From contig NZ_VKKH01000006.1 of the NCBI RefSeq assembly GCF_007197995.1, positions 62,001 through 126,000 of the forward strand: 64,000 bases of DNA, written 5' to 3'. This document shows positions 36,201-44,896 of this stretch, piece after piece; the first letter of the stretch is position 1; every line of letters starts with the position of its first letter. Both the position numbers and the translations under genes were made by a program. The stretch comes from Aliiglaciecola sp. M165. Its GTDB lineage: Bacteria; Pseudomonadota; Gammaproteobacteria; Enterobacterales; Alteromonadaceae. The notes beneath the pieces are model-generated. The model was not told where the DNA came from. It was given only the letters and a program-made list of their open reading frames with translations, and searched no databases.

Positions 36201-37708
36201 TCACTGCCTCGGGAGAATCGGCAGAGCGCATGGCAACCCTCTGGGAAACAGGTAGCTCATCAGATGCCTGGGAACTCAAGTTTTCACCTGATGGCACTAA
36301 ATTAGCCGTGGTTATGCGAGATGGAATTCTCAGAATATGGGACCTTACCTGGAACCCACTTTCCGTCTCTCAGACAACCATTGCTAACATGTTGGAAAAC
36401 GATTCTGCTTCGCCACCCACGGCAACGCGAAGCTTAATTGAAGCGAATTTGGATGACAGCGGAAGTGGCAATGACACGCCATTTATTACGATAAACGCTC
36501 TAGATACGGTCACAGGTAAAAAGTGGTCTAGGAACTTTGTTACAGGCAGCGCAAATTTAAGTGTTATGGACGACATGTTGATCCTAGAAAGTGACGACGG
36601 AACGACACTCATGGATAGTAAAGGCGTTACTCAGATTAAATTGAATCTTCAGGCGATTAGCAATAGTAAACACGGTTCATCTGCGATATATGGATATTTG
36701 CTGTTAGCTGCCGGCATCTCAGAACACGACCTGGCCATACCGATAAACACTATTTCAATTATCAATCGAGCACAAAAACGTGGTTTGCTAAGTTTAAGCC
36801 AGACTGAACGTGATACATGGGGAGTTGATGATGCCAACACGTCGGCCGATGTAGCGAGCCGTTTAGGGCAAAATAGCGTTTTGAGTACTGCACAACCAAC
36901 ATCAGTCCTGACATGGATAGGTGAGCAACTAGGCAATCTTTTATGGACGTCTTCACCTCCTTCACAGACTCAGACGGCCGAGACTCAAACACAAGAACCT
37001 TTGCCCGTTGAAGCGGTTTTTGCTGGATTAGAGCAAGTACCTCAGCTCGAGATTCCGATGAGTTCCATGCCCATTGTGTGGGAAAAAATTGCCAATGCAA
37101 CAGAGCCAGACCAACTCGGTTTTTATGATAGGGATTATCCTGGCAATGTGCGTTGGTATCTTTCAAACGTCAAACGTTCAGGAATACATGTTTTACTCTC
37201 AACCTTGGGAGCACCAGAGCCGTTTGTCAGTGGACCACATACAATGCAAGACTGGCAGGTTTGGCGCGCAGAAAAGGGGAATTTTGGCCACTACAATCCC
37301 GCATTTCTAAGTTGGCTTGATCAAAACTTGTTACCACAAGACAAAGATTCTGCACTGCGTTTAGCCACGCAAACCGTTTACGAGCGCGCAATAAAACGGA
37401 TGATGCGCGTGTACGCAATTTCACTGATCACTTTGGAAGCTTTTCCTGAGATACATCAACGGGCCGTGAGAGACTATTTAAACGTTGAACAAAGTCGAGA
37501 ACAATTCATATTGGCGGTGACGAAGCTGGCTGTGGCGTCAATCGGTGAACGACCCGAAGCGCATTCCCGTGATTTTGCCTTTGCAATGGGATTTTGGGTT
37601 CGTCGTGAGCTTGATGGCACTAAAGAGCAATTTCGCCAGCTAATGGATAAAACCTTATTGCTCTACGATAACGAGTTCAAGCAAGCTCTGGAAAGCGGAG
37701 ACTTTTGA
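33203..37708 (+). CDS. Caspase-like peptidase - STAND NTPase - TM - WD40 protein
   Basis: 1501 residues. N-terminal peptidase C14 domain (about 1-260) has the catalytic dyad: H88 in YFAGHG and C140 in IILDSCFSG. It is followed by an nSTAND1-type NTPase: NPYQGLNAYESDNADVFFGR at 291-310, Walker A GASGSGKSS (331-339), Walker B IIDQFEEL (388-395), and a helical winged region to about 690. One transmembrane helix is at 711-732 and a coiled coil at 735-760. WD40-like blades (WSPDG near 832, LSPKGD near 979, FSPDGTKLAVV near 1026) follow, then about 230 C-terminal residues of unknown fold. The order effector-STAND-sensor matches predicted conflict/cell-death proteins. All key residues are intact. 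Confidence 0.9.
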   Translation: MVSLNHHFETSHAIIIGIDEYAQGIPSLRSAVNDAQRLGNLLETEHEYQCHTYLNADANLANLEQLLQTWLPQHVGENDRVLFYFAGHGVALDADDGPRGYLLPQDAKLGAADTYLEMSTLHDQLMSLPCRHMLIILDSCFSGAFRWSSNRDVMSVPGVVHQEAYERFITDPAWQLLTSAAHDQTAADQLSNGVLGSRGESGAHSPFAMALFNALNGDADLVPDGGDGIITATELYLYLENSLQQETIKQGRRQTPGLWPLQRHDKGEYIFAVPGREMKLPPAPPLSLENNPYQGLNAYESDNADVFFGRSAAISELVTLTQSKRLVVVLGASGSGKSSLAKAGLATALVSQGWEVCAILRPGAHPLGAFERALQSADAKAGIQQVLIIDQFEELVTMTRDADERDRFFSLMNQQLDNTHSQLHIVVTLRADFEAHFQLESLKAHWQPGRYTVPPLTRHDLKEIIEQPASERVLYFDPSTLVERLLDDVVAMPGALPLLSFTLSEMYLCYLTAQRGDRALNEQDYEALGGVAGALKTRADAEYQNLDAAHQQSLQRLMLRMMQFEHGLPVRQRISEQELLHWDDDENKRITYIVNRMCAARLLVQGIAEDGTAYVEPAHDALITSWSKLLEWSTHFQASEPDLTFLQSLGHNAQAWATATKKAKPGLLWRDKVRSDRLWALRKNKRLLLNRQEDEFCRISVRRQRIIRTSTLTSVVAIVVSAFFAIGLGIVANNQRIIADEQKELAFEQRNAAVRQTLIANSNALAASAGNALEGQNNPTLGLNIAVEALKINPDNAHARWLIRRATYHDGIMFIGGRAYSSPIYKTLTSDATEFVWSPDGQYMAVINYDYDKTTIYSTQDGSVKGVIAAPVYKIGEFSADGEYYVDADSLAWHLDGSETRSGFSPAIKAKTQLRQMIVAEGYNTAWSHAWSENGEVKAGHGAADSELDVFVQDLAEFQIIKNGRIINRVPGVWNLPALSPKGDLLATSNYDGEVVLWRVTASGESAERMATLWETGSSSDAWELKFSPDGTKLAVVMRDGILRIWDLTWNPLSVSQTTIANMLENDSASPPTATRSLIEANLDDSGSGNDTPFITINALDTVTGKKWSRNFVTGSANLSVMDDMLILESDDGTTLMDSKGVTQIKLNLQAISNSKHGSSAIYGYLLLAAGISEHDLAIPINTISIINRAQKRGLLSLSQTERDTWGVDDANTSADVASRLGQNSVLSTAQPTSVLTWIGEQLGNLLWTSSPPSQTQTAETQTQEPLPVEAVFAGLEQVPQLEIPMSSMPIVWEKIANATEPDQLGFYDRDYPGNVRWYLSNVKRSGIHVLLSTLGAPEPFVSGPHTMQDWQVWRAEKGNFGHYNPAFLSWLDQNLLPQDKDSALRLATQTVYERAIKRMMRVYAISLITLEAFPEIHQRAVRDYLNVEQSREQFILAVTKLAVASIGERPEAHSRDFAFAMGFWVRRELDGTKEQFRQLMDKTLLLYDNEFKQALESGDF

Positions 37709-37877
37709 CAAATTTGACTGCAGACTTGCGCAACAAAGGAGTCAAGCAGCAACAAAACACAGTTTTCTAATACTAAAAGTATTAAAATAATAGACTTTTA
37801 TTTTACTGGTTTGCGAAAAGTTGAACTGGAGGTATTTTAACCTTGTCGTTTACTTTGGCAAACAGGATACACTCATT

Positions 37878-38906
37878 ATGAAGATCACCCGCAAAAATCT
37901 CGACGAAGCGGCATCTGCAAATGTTATCTCTCCCCAACAGGCAGAAGCACTTTTTCAATTCCTCAAAAATAATCCTGCGGCAGGATCTCAGTTCGACTTG
38001 ACGCATGTGCTGTATTACTTAGGCGGATTTATCGCCATTGGCGCCATGTCGTTTTTCATGAACCTTGGTTTCGAGGCTTTTGGCGGTTGGGGAATATTCT
38101 TTATTGCTCTGCTGTATGCCGGGATTGGCCTATGGCTAACTGAACGTTTTGCCATCAAAGAGCGCGTCGTTCCAGCTGGGATCTGCGCAACCTTTGCGGT
38201 GGCACTGACACCTCTGGCTATTTATGGACTGCAATTAGCTATGGGCTGGTGGCCAGATGATTCGACCTATAACGAATATCATCGTTATATCAAATGGCAT
38301 TGGATTTATCTAGAATTGGCGACCTTAGTGGTAGGGTTAGTCGTCGCTTATCGATATAAGTATCCGTTTTTAGTCATGCCAATTGCCGTGACACTTTGGT
38401 ATATGTCGATGGATGTAGCGCAAATGTTGACGGCTAATTATTACGATTTTGAGTTTCGCATGCTGATCACCATGCTTATTGGCGCAATGATGACACTCAT
38501 TGCTTTTTGGGTGGACCTGCGTGCCAGCCACAAAGCAGACTATGCGTTTTGGCTATATTTATTTGGTGTTCTAGCGTTCTGGTGTGGGTTAACTGCACAA
38601 GACTCAGACAACGAGCTATCGAAGTTTATGTATTGCCTGATCAATTTATCGATGATTTTAATTGGTGTGGCGTTAGTGCGAAGAATCTTTGTTGTCTGCG
38701 GTGCCTTAGGGGTCTGCTTCTATCTCGGTTATCTCGCGTTTGATGTATTTGAAAATAGCTGGCTGTTTCCAATTGTGTTGACCGTTATGGGCTTGGCAGT
38801 CATCTATTTAGGCGTGCTATGGCAGAAAAACGAGCAAATGATCACCCAAAAGGTTCGCGGAAAACTTCCTGAGTCGTTGCAACTGATGTTGTCTGATAAA
38901 CATTAA
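37878..38906 (+). CDS. DUF2157-like integral membrane protein
   Basis: 342 residues from the ATG at 37878 (MKITRKNLDEAASANVIS), rather than an upstream start that lacks the family N-terminus. A soluble N-terminal helical segment of about 40 residues is followed by roughly nine to ten transmembrane helices. The first part (LDEAASANVISPQQAEALFQ) resembles the DUF2157 start. It begins 169 bp after the caspase-STAND gene on the same strand; whether they share a transcript is unclear. Function of the family is unknown. Confidence 0.75.
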   Translation: MKITRKNLDEAASANVISPQQAEALFQFLKNNPAAGSQFDLTHVLYYLGGFIAIGAMSFFMNLGFEAFGGWGIFFIALLYAGIGLWLTERFAIKERVVPAGICATFAVALTPLAIYGLQLAMGWWPDDSTYNEYHRYIKWHWIYLELATLVVGLVVAYRYKYPFLVMPIAVTLWYMSMDVAQMLTANYYDFEFRMLITMLIGAMMTLIAFWVDLRASHKADYAFWLYLFGVLAFWCGLTAQDSDNELSKFMYCLINLSMILIGVALVRRIFVVCGALGVCFYLGYLAFDVFENSWLFPIVLTVMGLAVIYLGVLWQKNEQMITQKVRGKLPESLQLMLSDKH

Positions 38907-39099
38907 TTTTGACCGCAATGGATTGAGGTTTGAGCCACACCGTGCGTATAGTCTCATAGATGAAATGTGAACAAGGTGTGGGAACTTGCTTTACCGAAAG
39001 TTGCTAGCCATACTGAAAAGGCAGCCCAAGGTTCTTTGAATGTTGGTTACTGCCAACTTACCTTGAATACAATATTCGCGAATCTGAAGGAGTGGAAAT

Positions 39100-39576
39100 G
39101 TGAAGAATCGTAACCTGATCATAGTGTGTTTAGCCAGCCTCGTAGTATTTGGATGCAGCACGCTTCCGATAGAAACCGCGCTTAAAGACGAGCATTTTCG
39201 GATTGAAAATTTCCAACGTAATATTGACGATCCGCGTGAATCGTTGTTTTTGATGTGCTCAAACAACCAACTGGTCAACTGGCACGCTGCAGGACAATTT
39301 CCCGCAGGCGAGTATGACTTAATGGTGATTGCTGTGAGCAATAAGCGTTTTGTTCCCCATAGCCGCAAGGAAGCAGAAGTGCGCTTTAATGTGAATCTAG
39401 AATCGGGAAAAAACTATACTCTCAATCGTAAACGCGAAGGCAACGACATATCCGTTTGGATACAAGATGCGGAATCGGGTAAGCGGGTGTCGGACGTACA
39501 AACTACGACCATGAAATTACCATTGGGTAATACCTATCGTCGTCGATTACATGAATGTCGCACAGGAACTGCTTAA
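39100..39576 (+). CDS. Lipoprotein, 158 residues, unknown
   Basis: Begins at a GTG (MKNRNLIIVCLASLVV) with GGAGTGG upstream. Lipobox VFGC (residue 19). The mature domain is beta-rich (YDLMVIAVSNKRFVPHS, AEVRFNVNLESGKNYTLNRKREGN) and has Cys residues near 53 and 153. It resembles small carbohydrate-binding or inhibitor-type lipoproteins only in general; I do not recognise it. A terminator hairpin follows the gene. Confidence 0.75.
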   Translation: MKNRNLIIVCLASLVVFGCSTLPIETALKDEHFRIENFQRNIDDPRESLFLMCSNNQLVNWHAAGQFPAGEYDLMVIAVSNKRFVPHSRKEAEVRFNVNLESGKNYTLNRKREGNDISVWIQDAESGKRVSDVQTTTMKLPLGNTYRRRLHECRTGTA

Positions 39577-39585
39577 CTTAGCCTT

Positions 39586-39609
39586 AGCTGCAGTGTTTTG
39601 ACTGCAGCT
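39586..39609. terminator. Hairpin between convergent lipoprotein and HTH genes
   Basis: Perfect 9-bp stem AGCTGCAGT-GTTTTG-ACTGCAGCT. It lies in the 32-bp gap between the lipoprotein stop (39576) and the HTH stop (39609). Likely bidirectional. Confidence 0.6.
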
Positions 39610-39842
39610 TAATCTGGTTTTTGTTCGTCACTCTGTTCGTCCTCCTCATACACCAAAATGTCTCCAGGTTGGCATTTCAGATGCAGACAGATCGCTTCAA
39701 GTGTAGCGAAGCGAACACCTTTTACCTTACCGCTTTTAAGTAAAGACAAATTGGCTTCAGTAATGCCTATTTTCTGTGCCAGGTCTTTTGATCTTATTTT
39801 GCGTTTCGCCAATACAACATCGAGGTTTACTAGGACAGGCAT
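39609..39842 (-). CDS. Cro/CI-type HTH regulator (YozG-like)
   Basis: 77 residues consisting almost entirely of a helix-turn-helix (LAKRKIRSKDLAQKIGITEA, LSLLKSGKVKGVRFATLEAI) and a short acidic tail (YEEDEQSDEQ). This single-domain regulator is regularly paired with DUF2975 membrane proteins, as here: its ATG directly follows the DUF2975 stop (TAGATG). It could repress its own operon through the palindrome at 40449-40480. Confidence 0.9.
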   Translation of the reverse strand: MPVLVNLDVVLAKRKIRSKDLAQKIGITEANLSLLKSGKVKGVRFATLEAICLHLKCQPGDILVYEEDEQSDEQKPD

Positions 39843-40349
39843 CTAAATAATCTCTTTGTTTTCTTTATCTAATTCACTTGCCGCATTGAATAAGTGAATC
39901 AGAACAGGAAGGCAAAACACAACGATCAATGTAAGAGGGCGAATACTGATTTCGATGTCTTGCTCGGGAGCTATCAATATTGAAGCCAGAGGATTCAGTA
40001 GCATATTGTACATCACGCCAAAAAAGCACAGCCATGCTAGCCACTTCAAGCAACTCTTACTGATGTTTGAATAAAACAGACCAAGACTTAACTGCTGTAA
40101 AAGCTTTTGCAAAAAGAATGTAGCTAAAAGCAGGACGATTACGGCGGGTAAAATGAGCAGTGACAAGGTGTTTTTAGCATCAGGGTAAGTCTGCCACATT
40201 TGATTAAATGCATCATCACCAAAGGAAATCCACCATCGCCCTTCAGTGAAAAAGCCAAATAGGGCAGTAACTATTATTAACCCCAACACAATAAAAACCA
40301 TTACTCGAGCAATAAAGCTTGTGTGTTTGAGTTTTTCTAGTGCGTTCAT
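39843..40349 (-). CDS. DUF2975 membrane protein
   Basis: 168 residues with four transmembrane helices (VMVFIVLGLIIVTALFGF, LSLLILPAVIVLLLATFFL, WLAWLCFFGVMYNMLL, LTLIVVFCLPVLIHLF) and the short charged C-terminus usual for DUF2975. It is the first gene of a DUF2975-HTH pair; the stop and the next start abut. Role unknown; the pair may sense a membrane state. Confidence 0.87.
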   Translation of the reverse strand: MNALEKLKHTSFIARVMVFIVLGLIIVTALFGFFTEGRWWISFGDDAFNQMWQTYPDAKNTLSLLILPAVIVLLLATFFLQKLLQQLSLGLFYSNISKSCLKWLAWLCFFGVMYNMLLNPLASILIAPEQDIEISIRPLTLIVVFCLPVLIHLFNAASELDKENKEII

Positions 40350-40448
40350 GTAATGTCTCTTGATTGCCTATGAGCAGTGTAAAATAGTTATGTTGGAGTT
40401 ACAAAAATTCTTTTAAACAGAAATATATTATTACATTACAGATATAAA

Positions 40449-40480
40449 TTATTGTATAACAATAATTATATATTGTTATA
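40449..40480. promoter_or_regulatory. AT-rich palindromic operator candidate
   Basis: TTATTGTATAACAATAA (40449-40465) is a perfect palindrome and TATAACAATA / TATTGTTATA form a second, 10-bp inverted repeat ending at 40480. The block lies between the DUF2975 start (40349) and the divergent protease start (40507), suitable for a regulator acting on both. Confidence 0.45.
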
Positions 40481-40506
40481 GTGGTCATGAATTTGGAGAA
40501 AACACT

Positions 40507-41790
40507 ATGACAAACAATATGATTCGATCGATGACAAAACCCACGTTGTTAACCTACTTAAAAATCGCACTTGTGACTTGGGCACTAGCCATGTTGTCAG
40601 GTTGTAGAATTTGGGACATGGCAAGTTTCCAGTGGCAAAACGCCAATGCGACAGCAACATGGAATAACGAACTAGGCCGCACTTCCGTACCTTTTTACAA
40701 ATTAAATGAGCATGTTTTGGTGGATGTTTCAGTAAACGGAAAGCCGGGCTTTGTGTTTGTGCTGGACTCCGGGGCTGCGGCTACCGTTCTTACCGAAACC
40801 GCTCAAACGCGTTTATTGAAGCTTCCTCGGGACACGCCATTGACCATATCCGGCTCGGGGAATGGTGAAGATCCCGTTGCCTACATCGTCAATGATATGC
40901 AGATTAAAGTTGGAGATTTTGCGATTAAAAACCTGTCTGTCATTTATGCTCCAACGTCAGCAATGCCTTTTGATAGTATTGAAGAAACCTACTTTGATGG
41001 TGTATTGGGGGCGGACTTTTTTAACTGTTGTTTGGTCGAAATCAATCACGACCAAAACACCCTTGTCATTTCAGCTCCCACATCTAAAAACATTAATATC
41101 TATGCCTCCGAAACATGGCAAAAACTCAGTATTGATGTCGAAAGCAATACGCCTTTTTTAACCACATTGGTTGAAGATGGCGAAGGCGAAAAAAACGTAA
41201 AGGTGATGTTAGACACTGGTTCTACTGGCACCCTAAGCCTGTTTGCTGGAGACAACGATTTTGTTATCCCTGATAAAACTTATGAAACAAGGACGTCAGG
41301 AATTAGTGGCGATACAACAAACAGGGTAGGTCACTTGAATGCGTTTCATCTTGGTAATAGTCAATTCAAGCAACTGCCCACCTATTTTCGTTTTGCTGGC
41401 AGTAATCCTCAAAGTGGCAGTCATGGAGTACTAGGGAATCGCGTTATGCAGCGTTTTAATATGGTATTTGACTTTGCAGGAGAGACGATTTGGATCCAGC
41501 CGGTTCAACAGCATGACACCTTGGTTTTGTCTGATCGCTCTGGATTGCGACTACTTCCGCACAAAGAGGGGGCCATTGCCAAAGACATTGCGCCGGGTAC
41601 TGGAGCCGAGGCTTTAAAGATACCCGTGAACAGTATTGTTAAAAGCATCAATGGGACCCCAATTACTTCAACAAACTTTGATGCGCTAACAACGACATTA
41701 AAAGACAAAGACGTAAAAAGTGTGTCAGTGTGCTGGTTGGCGTCAAGTGAGCAACGTTGTGGCCAACTGCATTTAGTGGCAAGAATTTAG
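40507..41790 (+). CDS. Retropepsin-like aspartyl protease lipoprotein with PDZ domain
   Basis: 427 residues. Signal peptide with lipobox MLSGC near residue 33 (ALAMLSGCRIW), so membrane-anchored. Two retropepsin-like lobes: VFVLDSGAAATVL near residue 85 (DSG) and VMLDTGSTGTLSLF near 236 (DTG), the repeat of two active-site motifs seen in single-chain aspartyl proteases. The C-terminal 80 residues (NSIVKSINGTPITSTNFDAL) form a PDZ-like domain. Likely periplasmic protein processing; substrate unknown. It is divergent from the DUF2975-HTH pair. Confidence 0.83.
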   Translation: MTNNMIRSMTKPTLLTYLKIALVTWALAMLSGCRIWDMASFQWQNANATATWNNELGRTSVPFYKLNEHVLVDVSVNGKPGFVFVLDSGAAATVLTETAQTRLLKLPRDTPLTISGSGNGEDPVAYIVNDMQIKVGDFAIKNLSVIYAPTSAMPFDSIEETYFDGVLGADFFNCCLVEINHDQNTLVISAPTSKNINIYASETWQKLSIDVESNTPFLTTLVEDGEGEKNVKVMLDTGSTGTLSLFAGDNDFVIPDKTYETRTSGISGDTTNRVGHLNAFHLGNSQFKQLPTYFRFAGSNPQSGSHGVLGNRVMQRFNMVFDFAGETIWIQPVQQHDTLVLSDRSGLRLLPHKEGAIAKDIAPGTGAEALKIPVNSIVKSINGTPITSTNFDALTTTLKDKDVKSVSVCWLASSEQRCGQLHLVARI

Positions 41791-41818
41791 TTAATCAACC
41801 TCTTTCAACAAGTCGCTG

Positions 41819-41837
41819 GCCCGCAAATTTCGCGGGC
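41819..41837. terminator. Hairpin between convergent protease and chemoreceptor genes
   Basis: Perfect 6-bp GC stem GCCCGC-7 nt-GCGGGC followed by TATTAT. It lies between the protease stop (41790) and the chemoreceptor stop (41858). Confidence 0.55.
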
Positions 41838-41857
41838 TATTATGGGACATACCTGAG

Positions 41858-43552
41858 TTAAATAACAAATTTATTCAAATTGGTGTGCAGGTCAATTACT
41901 CGCATGGCGATGTTTTTGTTGGCATCTTTTGTTTCTTGCGCTCCGGCAGCTGTATCATCTGCCAATTGACTGATATTAATCAAATTTCGATTAATCTCTT
42001 CAGCGACTGAAGATTGCTCTTCTGCAGCAGCAGCGATTTGTACATTCAAATCGGAAATCTCTTGCACCGCTTCGGCCGCATCTTTAAATGTCTGGCTAGT
42101 TTGTGCACTTTTTTTGAGGCAAATTTCAGTGCTTTCACTGCCTTTACTCATGCTAGACACAGCATTATTCGCTTCAGCTTGCAGTCTTACCAATAAATCC
42201 TGAATGTCTACGGTTGAGGTTTGTGTGCGCTGTGCAAGGGAACGCACTTCGTCTGCAACCACGGCAAACCCACGACCACTTTCACCTGCACGAGCAGCTT
42301 CGATTGCCGCGTTCAAGGCAAGCAAATTGGTTTGCTCAGCGATGCCTTGAATAGAGGTTAAAACGCTGCCAATATTATTGGTCTCTGCAACAAGGCTTTC
42401 GATGACGTTCGAGGACTCAGTGACTTGTTCTGCCAACTGTTTCATGATTTCCTGCGTTTCATTTGCCACGCGTTCACCACTAACTACCCGATCTCTCACT
42501 TTCATGGTGGCATCTGCAGCTTGGGCAGTGTTTAATGCAACTTCTTGCGTAGTCGTGCTCATCTGGGTGACCGCTGTTGCAACCATTTCGGTTTCTAGTC
42601 TTTGCTTGTTGACGTCTTCAGCAGTTTTTTGCATGACAGACAAGGCGATTTCAGAAGAGTTTCCAAGTTCCTGTGCTTGTTGGTTGGTGTTGCCAATCAT
42701 GGTTCTAAGCACTTTCAGAAAACGGTTAAATGAACTAGCGACGTCGGCCGTTTCATCTTTCCCTGATTCATCTAGCGAAACAGTTAGATCTCCGTCTCCT
42801 TCGGCGATCTCCCGCAATCTGTCTGATAGAGTCACTATGGGTTTGGTTATCGACTGCCCTATAATTCGCGGCACAACTAAATCAAAAGCCAATGCGATAA
42901 CGAGCATTGCTATAATCCAGTTTAACCCTTCTTTTTCGTCTTGTTCCGCCTTCAGTGTTGCTTCGAGAGTGAAGTTTTGGATCCGCATTTGAATGGCGAC
43001 TAATTCGTCTTTAACTTCATCACCTAAAGCTTCGACTTTATGAGCCTGCTCAGACAGTTGAACAAGTGATGCTTGCGACGATTGTTCAAACATTAGCTCG
43101 CTGAACTCCTTAACTTTACGATAGTGTTCCTCAGCCTTTTTTAACGCAGCTAAAACGTTGATAAATTCGTTTTTGGTTTTATCGTCGTCGATACTTTTTA
43201 GCGCTTCAGACACGAACTTTTTCGTTTCCGATAGCTCCTTTTCAATTTTTGTTGCTAGTTCTGACCATTTTATTTTAACCCCGCTCGCTTCGTTTTGTGA
43301 ATCTGCGACACCCTGTTTGGCCAACGAGGTGTAAAACAAAGTTCGTTCAAATAGAACGGCTTGTTCTATCTGATGCTCAGTGATTTGCGTTAAAAAGTTT
43401 GAAAGGGGAATGTCTTTTGTTGCAATAGTCGTGAGCTCATGGCCGATTTTTGTCATTTGCAAAATGGCCATTCCGCCCATAAACAGCATCAAAAGTAATT
43501 GTAAACCGCCCATCAAATAAATTCGTGTTGCTATTTTCAATTTAGAAAACAT
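41858..43552 (-). CDS. Methyl-accepting chemotaxis protein
   Basis: 564 residues. TM1 (about 11-32, [20 protein letters not shown]), a four-helix-bundle ligand domain of about 180 residues, TM2 ([21 protein letters not shown], about 210-232), a HAMP domain, then the long coiled-coil signalling domain with the hairpin tip [20 protein letters not shown] and [18 protein letters not shown]. No C-terminal CheR pentapeptide. It starts only 5 bp after the BLUF gene, so both come from one transcript. The ligand domain is acidic and has no known small-molecule signature. The adjacent BLUF protein suggests a light input. Confidence 0.93.
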   Translation of the reverse strand: MFSKLKIATRIYLMGGLQLLLMLFMGGMAILQMTKIGHELTTIATKDIPLSNFLTQITEHQIEQAVLFERTLFYTSLAKQGVADSQNEASGVKIKWSELATKIEKELSETKKFVSEALKSIDDDKTKNEFINVLAALKKAEEHYRKVKEFSELMFEQSSQASLVQLSEQAHKVEALGDEVKDELVAIQMRIQNFTLEATLKAEQDEKEGLNWIIAMLVIALAFDLVVPRIIGQSITKPIVTLSDRLREIAEGDGDLTVSLDESGKDETADVASSFNRFLKVLRTMIGNTNQQAQELGNSSEIALSVMQKTAEDVNKQRLETEMVATAVTQMSTTTQEVALNTAQAADATMKVRDRVVSGERVANETQEIMKQLAEQVTESSNVIESLVAETNNIGSVLTSIQGIAEQTNLLALNAAIEAARAGESGRGFAVVADEVRSLAQRTQTSTVDIQDLLVRLQAEANNAVSSMSKGSESTEICLKKSAQTSQTFKDAAEAVQEISDLNVQIAAAAEEQSSVAEEINRNLINISQLADDTAAGAQETKDANKNIAMRVIDLHTNLNKFVI

Positions 43553-43557
43553 ATGGG

Positions 43558-43998
43558 CTAATCCTTATCTAAATCGAGGTTTGTCGATTGTTTAAAATAT
43601 TCGAGCATGTCAACGGCAAAGCTAGGTTCCGCCGTAAGAAAGTCGAGTGGTTTTGCATGTAGCATAAAGTCCGAAAAACCTTCTTGCTCGGCGAGTGAAA
43701 GTTTACTGATATTTTGAAAACCCATTCGCCAGTCTGGGAACTTGCGTTCGGAGATTTCTTCTTTTCCTAAAAGGTTGACGCGACTGTGGCGAGGGTCGCG
43801 GCGAATGGTTTCATACAATGAAGATACAACATGTTCATCACCTTCTAAGGCTTGGATAAAGGTTCCTGATCCGTTATACAGCAGTAAGCCGCTGATGTTT
43901 TTTGATTGATTATTCTTACGGAAAACTTTAAGCATATTGCTTAGTTCATTGTCTTTGAATCGCTGTGACGCGCGACTTACATAGATGATCTCGATCAT
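43558..43998 (-). CDS. BLUF-domain blue-light photoreceptor
   Basis: 146 residues: a BLUF domain of about 95 residues plus a 50-residue helical tail, the short form. Residues that define the flavin photocycle are present: Y6 (IYVSRAS), N30 (RKNNQ), Q49 (TFIQALEGD), and W90/M92 (DWRMGF). FAD binding and the Tyr-Gln hydrogen-bond switch can therefore be expected. The domain has no effector of its own and must signal through a partner; the next gene, 5 bp away, encodes a chemoreceptor. Known BLUF systems act through nucleotide cyclase/EAL domains or response regulators. Confidence 0.92.
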   Translation of the reverse strand: MIEIIYVSRASQRFKDNELSNMLKVFRKNNQSKNISGLLLYNGSGTFIQALEGDEHVVSSLYETIRRDPRHSRVNLLGKEEISERKFPDWRMGFQNISKLSLAEQEGFSDFMLHAKPLDFLTAEPSFAVDMLEYFKQSTNLDLDKD

Positions 43999-44457
43999 GG
44001 GCTCTCCCGAACTTTGGGTTGAGTTATTAAACCTGGACTTTGCGCTAAATAGTGTTCTTCCCTAATCGAGTACTAACGTTGGCACCAGTCTAAAATCACC
44101 AAGTGAATTTTGCTGCGCTTCCTAAATGCAAAAGTAAATTTCGGAATATCTTTGCTGTAGTCTATTTTAAAAAACAGCAATACAGTAATAGACTTTAGTC
44201 TATTAATTACACAAGTATAGCAATTGCGGCTAGAAACTTTATTAGCTGATGGTTTACACAATATCATTGAATTAATTGATGATTTTTTCGCGAACGAAGT
44301 AGAGTTTGGTTTACTACTGCTTTCATTGCAAGACGAGCGACTTTTGAGCGTTTTGATGGTGGTATTATCTTTTATCTGTCTTTGATTCAAATCAATACTG
44401 TCTTTTTCGATATGCGTAACATCTATAAAACCACCCAACGTCAGCTGCAAAGGTGAA
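43999..44457. other. Intergenic region between BLUF and DksA-like genes
   Basis: 459 bp between divergent genes. A minus-strand open frame (44073-44450, TTG start) spans most of it, but it has no ribosome binding site and looks like noise. No repeat or RNA structure was recognised. It must contain promoters for both directions; none is strong enough to assign. Confidence 0.4.
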
Positions 44458-44769
44458 ATGATGGATTGGAAAGAGCAATTGTTATTGCTTCAGCATGAGT
44501 TAAAAAACCGTGTTGAAAAGATAGACAAGGATCTGCACAGCAGAATGACCAGTGCTAAGTTTTCTGAGCAAGTGGTTGAAGGCCAAAATGATGAAGTGTT
44601 ATTGAATTTGAAAAACGAGGCCGAACAGGAATTGGAGCAGATTGAGCATGCTCTGCTTAAACTTGAAAACGGTCGATTTGGTCACTGTGAAAAGTGTCAT
44701 GGAAAAATTAGCGAGGAACGCTTACATGCTGTGCCTTTTGCAACATTATGTAAAAAATGTGCAGCTTAA
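44458..44769 (+). CDS. DksA/TraR-type zinc-finger protein
   Basis: 103 residues (alternative ATG one codon later). N-terminal coiled-coil half, then a four-cysteine zinc finger C77-x2-C80 ... C98-x2-C101 (GHCEKCHGKIS, LCKKCAA). This is the TraR/short DksA class, which binds the RNA polymerase secondary channel. The acidic coiled-coil tip of true DksA (DxxDxA) is not obvious, so it is probably a paralogue, not DksA itself. It sits 127 bp before a Hsp70-like gene. Confidence 0.87.
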   Translation: MMDWKEQLLLLQHELKNRVEKIDKDLHSRMTSAKFSEQVVEGQNDEVLLNLKNEAEQELEQIEHALLKLENGRFGHCEKCHGKISEERLHAVPFATLCKKCAA

Positions 44770-44896
44770 CCAATGATGCTCTACCACGAAGAAGTTTTGT
44801 CAGCTTTATGAGCACAATTTGATTCAGTGAAGTAGTGAAACTCAGGCTCTTTTGCATTAAACTCCGCGGCCAGTTTTTAATTTACTAGCAGTTTGT

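Noticed and set aside
42378-42992. 204-residue frame antisense to the chemoreceptor
   Set aside because: Lies entirely opposite a clear MCP signalling domain; composition is the mirror of the coiled coil.
44073-44450. 125-residue minus-strand frame in the BLUF-DksA gap
   Set aside because: TTG start without ribosome binding site, low-complexity Ser/Lys/Asn content, no recognisable family.
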